From positions 16,018,715-16,082,714 of the forward strand of contig CM055092.1 in assembly GCA_029204225.1 (NCBI GenBank): a stretch of 64,000 bases of DNA. The letters run 5' to 3'. The DNA is from Diphasiastrum complanatum (lineage: Eukaryota; Streptophyta; Lycopodiopsida; Lycopodiales; Lycopodiaceae). Each line of letters opens with the position of its first letter. The first letter of the stretch is position 1. The notes below the pieces were generated by a model. The model was not told the DNA's origin. It saw nothing but the letters and a program-made list of their open reading frames with translations, and made no database searches. The position numbers and the translations under genes were made by a program. Of the stretch, positions 10,864 to 22,303 are shown piece by piece.

Positions 10864-13508
10864 ACCAAGGAACAATGTTAAAAGATATTTGTGCGAAAAA
10901 AAAAAAATATCCACATGCTCTTCAGATAATATGCATAAGTGACAATGCACTCCAAAGACAAGTATAACTTTGCCTTTAGAGCATAATTCTACATTCCTAA
11001 TTAGTACACCCCAAAAATTCGTATATTTATTTTCCTTTTTAAGGTGCAATTCATAAAGAGAAATTTACTTCCAATGAGAGCCAAGCATGAAGCTTTGATG
11101 GCATTATCACTATATGCTACAGCATGTGTTAACGTTTTGACATTATATATGCTGAACTGCAGCAAAGGGGTTTGTATTTCACAAAATGATGTTATATTGT
11201 GCTAAGGTGCCGGTGTAAAGGGACTTGTTTTTAATCCTCACAGTAGCTATAAGCCAAATGGATCGTGATTCGGAACATCTACATGGACCACAGGTCCACA
11301 ATGTTACTATTTGTCATTTATATAATATCGGGCTGCACATTCATCATCTAACATTTGGCATTGAGACATTTACGAGTCATATAGTCATTGTTGGGGGGGC
11401 CAAGCATTAACACAAAGGCTCTAGCCTTATACTCCTTACCTTCAACATCATAATCAAGCCTTTGCTCATTTTTTATTCATGTACAAGCCTATTACATTGA
11501 TTCGCAAGCCACGAGCCCTTTTTTATTCATGCCTAGGCCTAAAAGCCTTTTGCATTGATATTTAGAACTACTACTATCACTAATTTCGCTCCCAATGCCC
11601 TATCGTGGGAAATTGAAAGAGTGCTTTGTGTGTTGTTAATTTATCCATCATTGATGCTAGAAGCCATGATTCAATTCATAATTGGAGGAAAAATTTTTGG
11701 CGCTCTACTTCATTTGCCCTATTTTGTACTTCATAGTGGGCTGCATCGGTATATAACTACTTCTAGCACCCTATGTGGCACCATTTTCGGTAATCTTTGC
11801 TTCGATTCTCATGCTAATTTTTTGACAGCATCCTTTCAAATTCAACACTATCTTGAGGAGTTTCTTGCACCACTTTCCATGTGATTCTTTGCTGATTTTC
11901 TGGAAAGGCATCCACTCCATCTTCAACACCCTATTTGGAGGATACTTTGGCAGCCATAAAGATATCTCTATCCAGACCAATGGTCCAATACCCTGTCCAT
12001 TAAGGTGAATTCAAAGATAGCGTGCATGTGCTTCCTTTCTGGTTCTTCGGACAATCATTTGTACCATTTTAGCACCCTATTTGAACGATCTTTTGGCTCC
12101 CTCTCATCTATAATTTCTTGCTGGTTTTCAGACAGCAAGATTCCAGTTCAAGAGCCCTACTTGGTGGAGGTTTCTATGCTATTTCTACCTCCATTGCTTG
12201 CTGGATTTTGGACAGCATATGTTGCATTCCCCTATTTGGAGGTTCTCTCTATCTTTTTGCTTGCTGGATTTTCGTTTGATTATTATTATTGTGATTTATG
12301 CACATTGAGCACGGTCAATAAGAGTTTGCTCCCTTAGGCTTTTTGTACATCTCATTTTTAGTATTTTAAGATGGTTAAAGGCTCAAGATCTTGTATGGAT
12401 GATGACTCTTTGTCTCACATTGTTCGTGGTCACATGAGATACCATTTGCTAGCTTCCGCTCTCTACATGCCGATATCTCCTAACTAAACTGATTCATCCA
12501 GCATGCAACATGCCTGAACTTCGCTGGAGCTTGGCATCTAGATAATGGACACTATGCTCACAATAGTGGCTTCATAGTCATGACTCGTGTAATCCATACA
12601 CAAACATTTGCATCATTGGCGTACACTCCTACATCCTTGTCTTTTCCAACAAAGAGTTTCTTGTATATGTTGCATTGTTACATGACCACACACAAGGCCT
12701 CAAGAGAAAAGTCCATTGGCAACATCTGGTGTATCAATGTCTATCAATGCTTGTCATTAACACTAGTATCTGTAGCAAGTCGAGAGTGATTAGACATGGA
12801 GGTCATTCAATGTATAAGGGAGTGCTCATAGAAAGAATTAGCATCAAAACTATCTGGCAAAGGAGCCACAAAGAAACCCTAGAAAACGATACCTTTTGAG
12901 ATGATGCGTGTTCTCTTCTTACAAAGTTACATGAAATAAGTTGTTGTTAACGATATCCTTCACATGAGGAAAACGTTGAGAAAAGTCACATTGTAGTTGA
13001 TATGCAAATGTAAACTAACAACATCTTACGTTTGCATTCCCCTAGCATTCCATGGCAGGCCAAAAACAAAAGAAACATACATCAATGCCTCTAATTTTGA
13101 ATGTTTAGATTTTGAGACCCAAGAGTCATGTTGTAGGTTGAAGGCTGAACTTTGAACTAACTAGCAATCTAGTTAATTCTTTGAGTGTACTCTCTAGAAA
13201 GTATTACTAGCTATAAGTAACTAACTTAGTCTAAAACTCGACAATTTCAACTTTTAGCTACTTTGAAGTTTAAAGACTAGATTCGATGCCAAGATGCTGA
13301 CTAATCATTAATGACTATTGTTGATTGAAATTTGACATGTTACATGCAAGATGGCAATGTATTGTCTACACTATATAGGTCTAAGGTAATTACATTTAAC
13401 ATTATGAATAATAGAGTCTTGATTCTACTAACTGGTAACTACGTACAAAAATAAAATTAGCAAAAATGAAAACCAAACATGAACTACTAGCATAAAATGA
13501 GCAAAAGG
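10864..13508. other. No gene recognised; weak internal repetition
   Basis: If MAP1 is one gene, this would be intronic. Short open frames at 11555-12337 show no domain. The stretch 12100-12280 contains degenerate repeats of a motif like CTTGCTGGATTTT. Near 11460-11550 a phrase with TTTTTATTCATG and CCTAGGCC-like words occurs twice. I could not assign these to a family. Confidence 0.35.
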
Positions 13509-13945
13509 TGTAGGAAATCGAAGTGCCAAGATCCTTCTAACATTCAATCTCCATATATAAGAAGAAGAAGAGGGAGAGGGTTAGGCGCCCTCAAGGAGAG
13601 AGAAAGTAGTAGCAATGCTTGAAAGGGAATGAATTACAAATGAACAATGAGTACATATAAATAGGCCTTCCAAGGGCCTAGACTCTTCCAAACTCTAAGT
13701 TTTAGAACCTTCCAAAACCCACTACTAATTATAGGGCACTCCCAAAAGTTAAGAGAGGGTCCCTTAACATAATTAGACTTTACTTGGACTCACGAGTTTC
13801 CAATAGACCAAAATTGGGTCCAAGTTAACTAAAACTATCTTAGCATGGTCTAAATAACAAACCTACCCCATGGTTACACAAGTCTCAACCTTTTGGGTCA
13901 AAGTAACCTATGGGAAACTAACATTATCATTTATTATTTCTAACA
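13509..13945 (-). repeat. Copia LTR (3' LTR of minus-strand element)
   Basis: On the plus strand it starts TGTAGGAAATCG and ends TTTCTAACA, giving TG...CA borders in either direction. It is directly followed (minus-strand upstream) by the polypurine tract AAGGAGGG. It shares the phrase CCCAAAAGGT and GTGTAACCATGG with LTRs at 44171-44649 and 59838-60348, so all three belong to one copia family. Confidence 0.8.
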
Positions 13946-15197
13946 CCCTCCTTAAATGATAATGTAAAAAAAAAAAACATAACATGACATGAAGTAGAAT
14001 GGAAAAATTGCAACAAAATGTAGAATGTTGCTTGCTGCCCCAAAAAAATGCCAACTCGAAGTAGTCGAAGTAGCTGAAATCTCAGCCCCAATCATGCTCG
14101 ATGTAGAAGAGATGTAGAATACGAAGTGCGGTAGCATCAAGTCAAAGAGTGAGCATGCTCCATCCAAAGTAGGTAACCAAAAAACCAGCCACAAGCCGAA
14201 ATATGGATTTGCAATCCATCAATGGTTCCCACATGATTCCATAAGTCTTCTTACCACAAGAAACATAAAGAAGAGTATGATACTCTTTTACCACCACATC
14301 CTCCCGAATCTTACTATCAATGATCTGCTCACCAACTCTAGGTAAGGTAACACCGTCATCATAAGAAGTAAGCATCAAAACAGGAAAATCAGCATAAGGT
14401 ACTGATTTTGGTGAGGCATGTGTGTTTCCTCCAAGGTAAAAAGATGCTTTGTTATCCCGCAAAGACTCGGACGGCCAACAAGAGGCTGTAGCAGGCTGTC
14501 CAACAGCCACAAAATCACCAACACTTTGCTGTCCAAAGTGTTCCAAATGTAGACCTTGTTGTCCAAAAACCTTCCACGGGCCGTTCCCGATGCATAATAG
14601 GATGCTCATGATGTAACATAGGCTGAAAATGATCAATAAACCATGGCTGAATATGTTGTCCACCATCTTCAAGAAAAAAACCAGCAGCTTGCCACTTTGA
14701 ACACCCAAAAAATCCAGCAACACGCCACTTTGAACCAATGTACTAATTGACATGATTTTTTCCCCTCCTCCATTAGTACAAAATGGCTTCAAAGAATGCT
14801 TGATTTCAGCCTTTTTCAAAACATTAACTTGAGAAGCTTGCTCATAAAGTTCTTCACTAATGCAGCCATCATTTGCAACAAATGGCTCAAGAGAAGAAGA
14901 ATGCTCTACCATACCAACATTCCAATGCAAACTTGTGCTTGTAGAAAGAAAATGATCAAACTTTGCATGCCTTTGCTCTTCTACCTTCAAAGAGGATGAA
15001 GTGAAGAGAAGAAAGCATGATGATGAATCCTTTATTCGATATATCTTTAAAAGTGTTTCCCAAGCACTTTTAGAGGTCTTGCAAAATCTCAAATGATGTA
15101 AGATAGATCTTGTTACCGATAAAATCTTGATCATCACGTCGATGCCAAACCTTAGCTTGCAGCTCCATGACGAATAGTATTCCGCACACTGGTTCAA
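13946..15197 (-). pseudogene. Internal region of a non-autonomous copia element with gag remnant
   Basis: A long minus-strand frame (15197-14142, 351 aa) begins with a UBN2-gag-like segment, SILHHLRFCKTSKSAWETLL. It then runs through Q/G/P-rich text (VGQPATASCW, FGQQSVGDF) also seen in the copia at 61.9-62.2 kb. It ends in sequence that repeats at 43904-44170. Protease, integrase and RT are missing. The PPT and 3' LTR are present, but the 5' LTR and primer-binding site are not seen to the right. It looks like a deletion derivative that would need enzymes in trans. Confidence 0.6.
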
Positions 15198-15309
15198 TTT
15201 TGTTGAATGTTATATTAATCTATAACGTAGATCAGCAGTGTCTGTCTACATTCTGGAGGATTGTAGGAATGATATAGTCGGCAGTGACCAGCAATCATAT
15301 CTGAATTCC

Positions 15310-15560
15310 AAACGAACTGATTTTGTTCGCGAATGTTTTCGCTTCGTGTTTCGTTTCGTTTCGCTTCGCGATCACTTCGCTTTAAGCAAAAATCAATATC
15401 AAAGCTTGTTCAAGTTTCGCTTCGTTTCGTCTAGTTTCGTTTCGTTTCGTCACAGAGCCTGATTGATCTTTTCGTGAATTCTTCTTGTTTCATTACAAAG
15501 CCTGATTAATCTTTTCGTGAATTCTTCTCGAACAGAAATTATTCATGAACAAATTAGTTT
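15310..15560. repeat. TTTCG/CGAAA word-rich block
   Basis: A low-complexity block in which TTTCG or CTTCG recurs many times (e.g. GTTTCGTTTCGTTTCGCTTC). An internal phrase, GCCTGATT(A/G)ATCTTTTCGTG, is present twice. It ends with CGCGAATCGTTCG. The composition recalls the word-repeat ends of the hAT-like elements elsewhere in the window, but no TIR or TSD was identified. Confidence 0.45.
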
Positions 15561-15660
15561 CGCGAATCGTTCGAGAGACTCCCATCAATTTGTCACCAGA
15601 ATTTTACTGGAACTACCTAGCAAGGATTTCCATCAGTAGAGTGCTTTTCTCAATGGACAG

Positions 15661-17150
15661 TTGGCTGAAGAAGTCTACATGGAACAGATACAAGGTTTTG
15701 AGGCTAAGGGCAAGGAAACTATGGTATGCAGGCTTAAGAAGGCCTTATATGGTTTGAAGCAAGCACCCAGGGCCTGGTATAATTGTATTGACGACTATTT
15801 TGCCAAGGAGCAATTCATAAAGAGTCAGTCGGATTGCAACCTGTTCGTGAAGGAGGAAGACGGGAACATTGTTTTGATAAATCTCTCTGTGGATGACTTG
15901 GTCATCATGGGTAACAATGGGCAGCTTATTGAAAAGGTGAAGGCTCATTTATCAAATGAGTTCGAGATGAAGGATTTGGGTCTAATCCACTATTGTCTTG
16001 GCTTGGAGGTATCTTTAAATCTTATTGTTCTGGCTCGCCCCTCTGATAGATGGTAGTTCAAGGTCTGTTTTATCTTCAATTAAGAGGGTGAGTCAAGTTG
16101 ACAAGATTTCGGCCTCCAAACATCAGTTGGGGATTCAAGACCTTGTTTGGCAGTTTTGTGACAAGTTGCCACTGTCATATTTGGGGAGGCAGATTCATGA
16201 TGGTTTAAAGATTAGTTTGAAAGCTGTTTTTTTGCACTGTCTTGTGGGGGAATGATAGTTTCATGATAGTTCCTCACATACATATGCTCAAAACACCCAA
16301 ACCACAAGCATAACAAGCATAATTTTTTTTTTTGCAAAGCAGGCACTAAAAACTAGTGAAAGAAAAACTGTGTGTTTATTTCCCAAGTTAACTATGCATG
16401 TGAAGTCTTGAACAGGTTCAACATGCAGGATTGCAAACCCGTTTCCACGCCCATTGATACCAGCAGTAAGCCATCTAGGATGATGGCACTCCTTTTGTGG
16501 ACGAGACTCTTTATAGGCAGCTTGTGGGTAGCCTGATTTATCTCACCACTACGAGACCAGACATTTCCTATGCGGTTGGCGTAGCAAGCCAGTTCATGCG
16601 TCCTCCAACTGAAGTTGGAAAGTAGCTAAGAGGGTTTTGAGGTATGTCAAAGGGACAACCTGCTATGGGATTGAGTACATAGATGACGGAAAGCTTCAGC
16701 TTGGAAGCTTTACCGATTCGGATTGGGCAGGTGATAGGAATGATCGAAAGTCGACCACAAGTTACACTTTCAACCTTGGTTCAGGGGCCATTTCTTGGTG
16801 CAGCAAGAAACAGCCCACAGTTACCTTATCATTGACAGAGGCTAAGTACAGGGCAATGGCAAAAGCTACCTGCGAGGCAATATGGCTCAGGAGACTTCTT
16901 GGGGAGGTGCAGATTCCACAGGATGGTCCTACTATTCTACATTGTGATAGCCAGAGTTGCATCTAGCTTGCCAAAAATGTTGTGTACCATGCTCGTACGA
17001 AGCATATTGAGGTGGACCAGCACTTCTTACGAGAGAAGATACAAAGCGGAGAAATTCAGCTCGAGTACTATGATACCAACGATCAAGCAGCAGATATGTT
17101 TACTAAGGCACTTAGTAGAGAAAAATTTGAAAAGTTTCGTAGCATGCTAG
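15661..17150 (+). pseudogene. Ty1/copia RT and RNase H, interrupted
   Basis: A copia polyprotein C-terminus. The RT part reads [14 protein letters not shown], then NLSVDDLVIMG, where the catalytic Y-V-D-D has S instead of Y, then KDLGLIHYCLGLEV. About 370 bp of unrelated sequence follows (16007-16390), after which the copia frame resumes with FNMQDCKPVSTPID. RNase H is at 16637-17150: GSFTDSDWAGDRNDRKSTTS, CDSQSC, TKHIEVDQHFLREKIQSGE and NDQAADMFTKALS. A TAG at 16964-16966 replaces the expected CAG before LAKN. Frameshifts and the insert make it inactive. No LTR was firmly identified. Confidence 0.85.
16007..16390 (+). other. Foreign insert within copia RT
   Basis: This stretch separates YCLGLEV from FNMQDCKPVS, which are adjacent in intact copia RTs. 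It carries an open frame to 16255 (DGSSRSVLSSIKRVSQVD, LPLSYLGRQIHDGLK) that I do not recognise; LPLSYLG resembles LINE-associated text. The T-run near 16320 is unremarkable. Confidence 0.5.
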
Positions 17151-19049
17151 GTGTTGGTATGAACAAAATAGCCATTGAGGCCCTTAAGGCTTGTATACTT
17201 GTAACTTGTAAGTTGTGCATAAGACATGGGAGTAAAACATTTGTGCTAATTAGGCAAGTAATAACAACTAGTTGAGGACCCATGTGGGTTCTAGAGCTAG
17301 AATTAGCTAGACACCACCTCTATAGATTACATGCTAAAAGTAGCCCATAGTTTGGAGGGGTTTCCACGCCCTACTACTCTTTGAATAATCATTCAAGTTG
17401 TGTGAGCTTTGAAGTCCTCTCTCTCTTGCTTTTGTCTTCTACTCCATAGCTGGTTTTTTCAAGCTTTCATAGTGTGCTTACTATGTTGTTATGATACTCC
17501 ATAGCTAGGCCTTGGAATTTGTCAAAACTATGGTTTAGAGCTTGGAGTTAGAGTCCATATATTGTACTCATCAACTTCTAACTTGATAATCCCTCTTGGC
17601 CCTCCTACGAGACTATTGTCTTGGAGACTCGACATTCTCTTCCAACCTCTCAATATCCTCAATCTCAACCTCACCATCATCATCTTCTAGCTCACGAACG
17701 TACTCTGACTTTGAAGTCCTCAAAATTGAGGCTGAGCTTTCCTCGATAGCCCAAGAGATCTCAGATTCTGCTTGCTACCTTACGTGTGTCGAGGCACGAT
17801 TGCAAGGTCTCACAAAAAATGTTGGCATCAACTAGTATCATTTTGAAACAAAAACCCTAGAGCTTTCAGCTTGAAGATTGCAATTAACTTACTAAGAATC
17901 AAGTGGAATACTACTACGTTGCAAATTGCAAACCTTCAAGCTCCACCAAGTAAAGCCTCTTGATGGAGGAACACATATTTCTCATCCTCGGACAACCGTG
18001 GTGGCAGCTATGCAACTTTATGATATCAATATCATCTAAATTGGTCTACACAAATACCTCACGTCTCATGAGCCAATTTCCAAGACAATTGTTGTTTGCC
18101 AAAAAATACCTTTTATGGAACTACAAAATCATTACAATTTACCTCCAAAGGCTCCAAGGCCTACTGTATGCATCCAATCAAACGTAGGCTGGGGCACACA
18201 CACCAACTTTTCTAGCTTACGATGTGGAAAGTCTATTATACCATTGATGCTAAAATCTATTATTCAGCTCATAACTAAGGACTCTAATGGTCTAAAGACT
18301 ACTCATAGAGTAGCTTGATGATTAGTTTAGCATAGCTTCACTATAGCTTGTAGTTATGTTATCTCAGATACTTCAATATTGCCATTCAACTATATGGAGA
18401 TTCACATTTTGCTATTGTTCTTAGGTTCTTGATCCTACATTTGAAGTTTTTTGGGTACCTTCAGTGTTGTGTTATTTTGCTCACAGCACTTTTCTAGCTA
18501 CGAGAGACTTGGCATTAGCATCTACATGTTGCATGATTTGTTTTTCTGTAGCCTTTGGTTTTAGATCGAATTTTTTTTTTTCTGGCTCTAGTTCTCTACA
18601 ATAATTGGATTTTCATTTCATTTTCATTTTTGCATTTCTTTCTATTCAAGTGCTAAAAGAATCCATGAAAAAGTTCATTAGAATAACTTAAAACGTATGG
18701 TGCTAGAAAATTCAGTTTTGAAAGGTATTGTCATAGTCATGGTTTTTTGGGAGATATTAGAAGATTTTATATTATTGCTCTTCCTACACATGGGCCCTTC
18801 CATAGTTCCATAGCACACGGAGAGTTGTTCCATACATGGTTTATTTTCAGGAAAAGTACATTCAATATGGTTTTTTTGAAGACCCCCTTCATGGATTTGC
18901 ACTCCATCCCAGCTACCTAATTAGGGGGAATTTGATTGATCTCAAGCATCAAACAATCTGATCTGGAGGAGAATATGTCGCATCGAATCACAGTTCCAAG
19001 AATCAACCTACAGCTCCAATCATCAAACCATAGTCTACAATAATATAGT
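17151..19049. other. No gene recognised; possible LTR near 17.2-17.6 kb
   Basis: The sequence right after the copia RNase H could hold a decayed LTR, but borders are not clear. A serine-rich frame at 17596-17835 (SNLSISSISTSPSSSSSSR) has no known domain. 18930-19049 contains degenerate phrases like CAAACCATAG and CACAGTTCC that recur after 19195 and at 44990-45140. Confidence 0.35.
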
Positions 19050-19065
19050 TTCAAACTGGACGCGT

Positions 19066-19116
<51 letters not shown>

Positions 19117-19190
19117 AACTCTAAAAAAACAACGACAAAAAAAAAACGGACGCGTCCGCGTCCGGACGAGCGTTCGTGTCCGGGGTCCAC
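19050..19190. mobile_element. Word-repeat hAT-like remnant (GGACGCGTCC) with AT microsatellite
   Basis: The left block has GGACGCGTCC. An (AT)n run follows at 19068-19113, then an A-rich spacer, then a right block with CGGACGCGTCCGCGTCCGGA. The layout (palindromic word, A/T spacer, palindromic word) matches the hAT-like elements. The flanks match the repeat phrase CATCAAAC(C/T)ATAG, so it interrupts another repeat. TIR and TSD could not be defined. Confidence 0.5.
19068..19113. repeat. (AT)n microsatellite
   Basis: Forty-six bases of uninterrupted alternating A and T within the word-repeat element. Confidence 0.95.
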
Positions 19191-19421
19191 CACGTTAGGT
19201 TTTGTGCATCAAACTATAGTTTTATACTTGCAAACCACAATTCTATTTCATCATACGATAGTTCATTAGTTAATTACCAAATGGCCAGGATGCAATGGAT
19301 TGCCAAAATCATTGGGATGAATTGCTGGAATCGTTACTCGTTACTTTTTGGAATCCTTGGACTGGAAAGGAGAGTTAACATACAAGGATTTCAAATCCAC
19401 TCTGAAGGGGGGCATGTAAGG
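19191..19421. other. Continuation of interrupted repeat
   Basis: The phrases ACCAAATGG and CTATAGTT/CATAGTTC recur here and at 44990-45140, showing a dispersed non-coding repeat of unknown type. Confidence 0.35.
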
Positions 19422-20490
19422 TTCCTATTTTAGCCCCACGTGTTCCACACGTGCAGAAGAATGTTCCTTACCATAAGGTACAAAACAATTTCGATGGACA
19501 CTATATCGTTCATCAATTGGATCATTAGTATTTGAGTCACTAAAATTTGAAGCTTTCAAGTTTTGACACTTCAACTTTTCCTCACCTTTTTGGTCCTTTT
19601 CATGCGATGTTTCTAGCACCATTCTTCTTACAATAGGGCTTCTTAATGCACCTTATAATTTGTAAATCCAATCTCTAGAAGTCAAGATAGTACAAATCAA
19701 CCTTTTAGGTCATTTTTGGAAAATGGCAATTTATCTTTTTTACCCGTTTTTGAATTTCGACTTGTATCTTAATATATTTGGTCTTCCTATAGTAGCTCGA
19801 AACGTACAAATACTGTTCTATGGGCACTTTATTGTTCATCAATCATATCACTAGCATTTGAGTCACTATAATTTCAAGCTTTTCAGGTTTCTGGCGCCTC
19901 ATCTCTTCCCTACCTTGTTTTGTCCTCTTTCCAACATTGTTCTTAAAATGGCAATTTATCATTTTTTGTTCATTTTTGAACTTCGACTTGTATCTGAACA
20001 TTTTTGGTCTTCCCGTAATAGCTCATTGCTCTTGCATTTTACATATTGCAAATGGCATCTAGCCCGAGGAGAGGGGGGGTGTCCCACTTTTGCCCCAAGT
20101 GGATTCTATACATGTGGAACATTCCTTACCAAAGGTAAAAACAAATGTTCTATGGGCATTGTATTGTTCATCAATTGAACCTCTAGCAATTGAGTTACTT
20201 AAATTTGAAAATTTTCAAGTTTTTGATGCTTCCTCTTTTCTGTACCTTTCTTTGTCCTTTTCATGAGAATTGTCCGGCACCATTCTTCTTACAATAGGGA
20301 GCTTCTACTACACCTTATAAGTTGTAAATCCAATCTCTAGAAGTCAAGATGAATCTTCTAGGTTATGTTTGGAAAGTGGCATATATCTTATTTATCCATT
20401 TTTTAATTTCAACTTGTATCTGAACATTTTTGGCCTTCTTATAGTAGCTCGTTGCTCCTACATTTCACATATTGCAAATGGCAACTAGAG
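19422..20490. repeat. Three degenerate tandem repeats of about 330-400 bp
   Basis: Three successive units share the same ordered phrases: TTGTTCATCAAT, then (A/T)TTGAGT(C/T)ACT, then GTCCTTTTCATG, then CACCATTCTTCTTACAATAG, then TCCAATCTCTAGAAGTCAAG, then TCGACTTGTATCT and ATAGTAGCTCG. Units start near 19422, 19800 and 20072; the middle one is shortened. No coding frame is conserved between units. Confidence 0.7.
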
Positions 20491-21107
20491 GTGGTACAAC
20501 ATAACTGTTTTTTAGGGATGCTAGATTAGTTGGTATGTATTATGCACAAGAGAAACAAAGATTCACAATTAATTGACAACAACATGTAGATTCTAGAGCA
20601 AAATCGACTTGACGTTAATAGATAGAGACAAGAGGATGGGAGATCACATGATTGGGCAAAAACCTTTTGTGCAAAACTCTCTTAAGTATCAAGCATATCA
20701 GAATAATATAGTTGAGTTATAGGCTCTTACAACTCACAAATAAATACTTAAATGGACCACCGGTTGTTACAAAGGAGGTACATGATGGCATGAGTGTCAT
20801 GATGTCATGAGGTAGACAATGTCATGAGGTACATGCATGTATAGATGAGGAACATCCACATAATCATTCAGATGATCTTTCGATTCCTACAGCTCAAGTA
20901 GAGGCAACATGTTCCTTTGGTGGTCCTTACTAAGTTTTCCTTTTAATCCATGATCTTGGTTGCGATGACTCCTTGTACACTACATAGTTACTTCTATGTT
21001 ATGGCCATATGAGTACTCACAACTTCTTGGAGTCTCATCATTGTCCTTACAAGCCTAGTTTATTGTTTTGGACTTCCCTTAATTAGATAAGACTATTTCT
21101 AGGGGAT
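20491..21107. other. No gene recognised
   Basis: Includes short internal direct repeats (ATGTCATGAGGTA repeated near 20800-20830). No coding or LTR signal is firm. Confidence 0.4.
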
Positions 21108-21352
21108 AAGGCTAAAACCCCTATTTCAGGAACCCTACAAGTGGTCGCACTTTAGAATCTTCTAAACATTTGCCATATCAATATAATAGGGGCCAAGGAT
21201 CTACCATTTCTTAGAACAAGTTTGGTGTCCTCAGCTTCTTGTAGAGGAGTCTAGCAGCCATTGTTGATCATTAACTCTTCTAAGTTAGAGATTGCTTGTG
21301 TGAATGCTTTTTGTTGCTTCATACTTCATTTGATACCAATATATGTTAGGTT
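21108..21352. repeat. Direct repeat copy 1 (about 240 bp)
   Basis: Shares with 21782-22015 the ordered phrases GGGGCCAAGGATCTA, AGATTGCTTGTGTGAATG and CATTTGATACCAATATATGT. The final TTGATACCA is the reverse of a TGGTATCA-type primer-binding sequence, so these may be fragments of a minus-strand LTR element, but no open frame supports that. Confidence 0.55.
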
Positions 21353-21781
21353 CGAAACATGGTGGCACCTTGCCGACCTTCCTTTCATCATTTGTTGTGC
21401 CACCTATCCATCAATGGCTGCCCATCCTCCATCACTTGTCCTTTTTTGTTACTTCCTCTCTTTTACCCGGCCGAATACATGTTCTTCTGCTTCATCTTCC
21501 CATGACAATCTCCCAAGTTCAACTTAACAATCATCTTGTCAAGATGGCTGGCAATACTATGTGTTGATAAGGCATCCATGCTCAAATCACTCGCATGCAA
21601 GATCTCATGACGACTACTTCCCTTTGCTCTCCTACACTTTCCACAGCACAGCCCTTACTCCTAACCCTATTCCATATATCTTAGATACTAAGTCCCAAAG
21701 TCCGTCTCATCCTTCTATTCCTTGTCTGTGATTTTTGTGATATAGTGTACTTATCCATGTTATTCGGTTTTCCATTGGTAT
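21353..21781. other. Sequence between the direct repeats, no gene seen
   Basis: Short overlapping frames rich in H, P and S (21261-21567) have no known domain. Confidence 0.4.
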
Positions 21782-22015
21782 TGAACTAAAAACCCTAATT
21801 TGGGGACCCTACAGGAGGTCACACTTTGGAACCTTCCAGATATTTGCCATTTGGTATTAATAGGGGCCAAGGATCTATCATTTCTAAGATTATTAGTTTT
21901 TCGTCTTGAGCTTCTTGTAAAGAAGTTCTATGTTTTCTCGTTTTAGGTGGAGATTGCTTGTGTGAATGTTTTTTGTTGTCTCATGCTTCATTTGATACCA
22001 ATATATGTTATGTTG
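21782..22015. repeat. Direct repeat copy 2
   Basis: Second copy of the repeat at 21108-21352, diverged by scattered substitutions and small indels. It ends with GTTATGTTGTTCATAACA just after. Confidence 0.55.
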
Positions 22016-22239
22016 TTCATAACACTCCTTCAATAATCCTATTGAAGCTCCAACTCCAACATAGTTTGGAAAGTCCTCTTAAGTTGCAAATACACAACGG
22101 TCTTTACCTTGCCAATAGACTTAAGCCGAATGTTATGGACATACATAATAGTCCATCTTTATCTATTTTTGACAATATTTTTGGACACACAGTTATATTA
22201 CATGTGGCGCGATGGAGCAGCCAGCAATGGAACCAGCCA

Positions 22240-22242
<3 letters not shown>

Positions 22243-22300
<58 letters not shown>
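22243..22300. repeat. (GA)n tract: tail of minus-strand LINE
   Basis: Read on the minus strand this is (CT)n placed directly after the LINE 3' end ACATTAATAAAGCTTCTTC. It is the element's tail, not an independent microsatellite. Confidence 0.85.

Positions 22301-22303
<3 letters not shown>

Noticed and set aside
10760-10942. Open frame made of GTTCC-word repeats
   Set aside because: It lies across the right subterminal region and the TSD of a hAT-like element; the protein text is only the repeat words translated.
22016-22242. CRISPR-like or regular spaced repeats near microsatellites
   Set aside because: No short repeats with unique spacers; the sequence is eukaryotic and repeats are simple or diverged.
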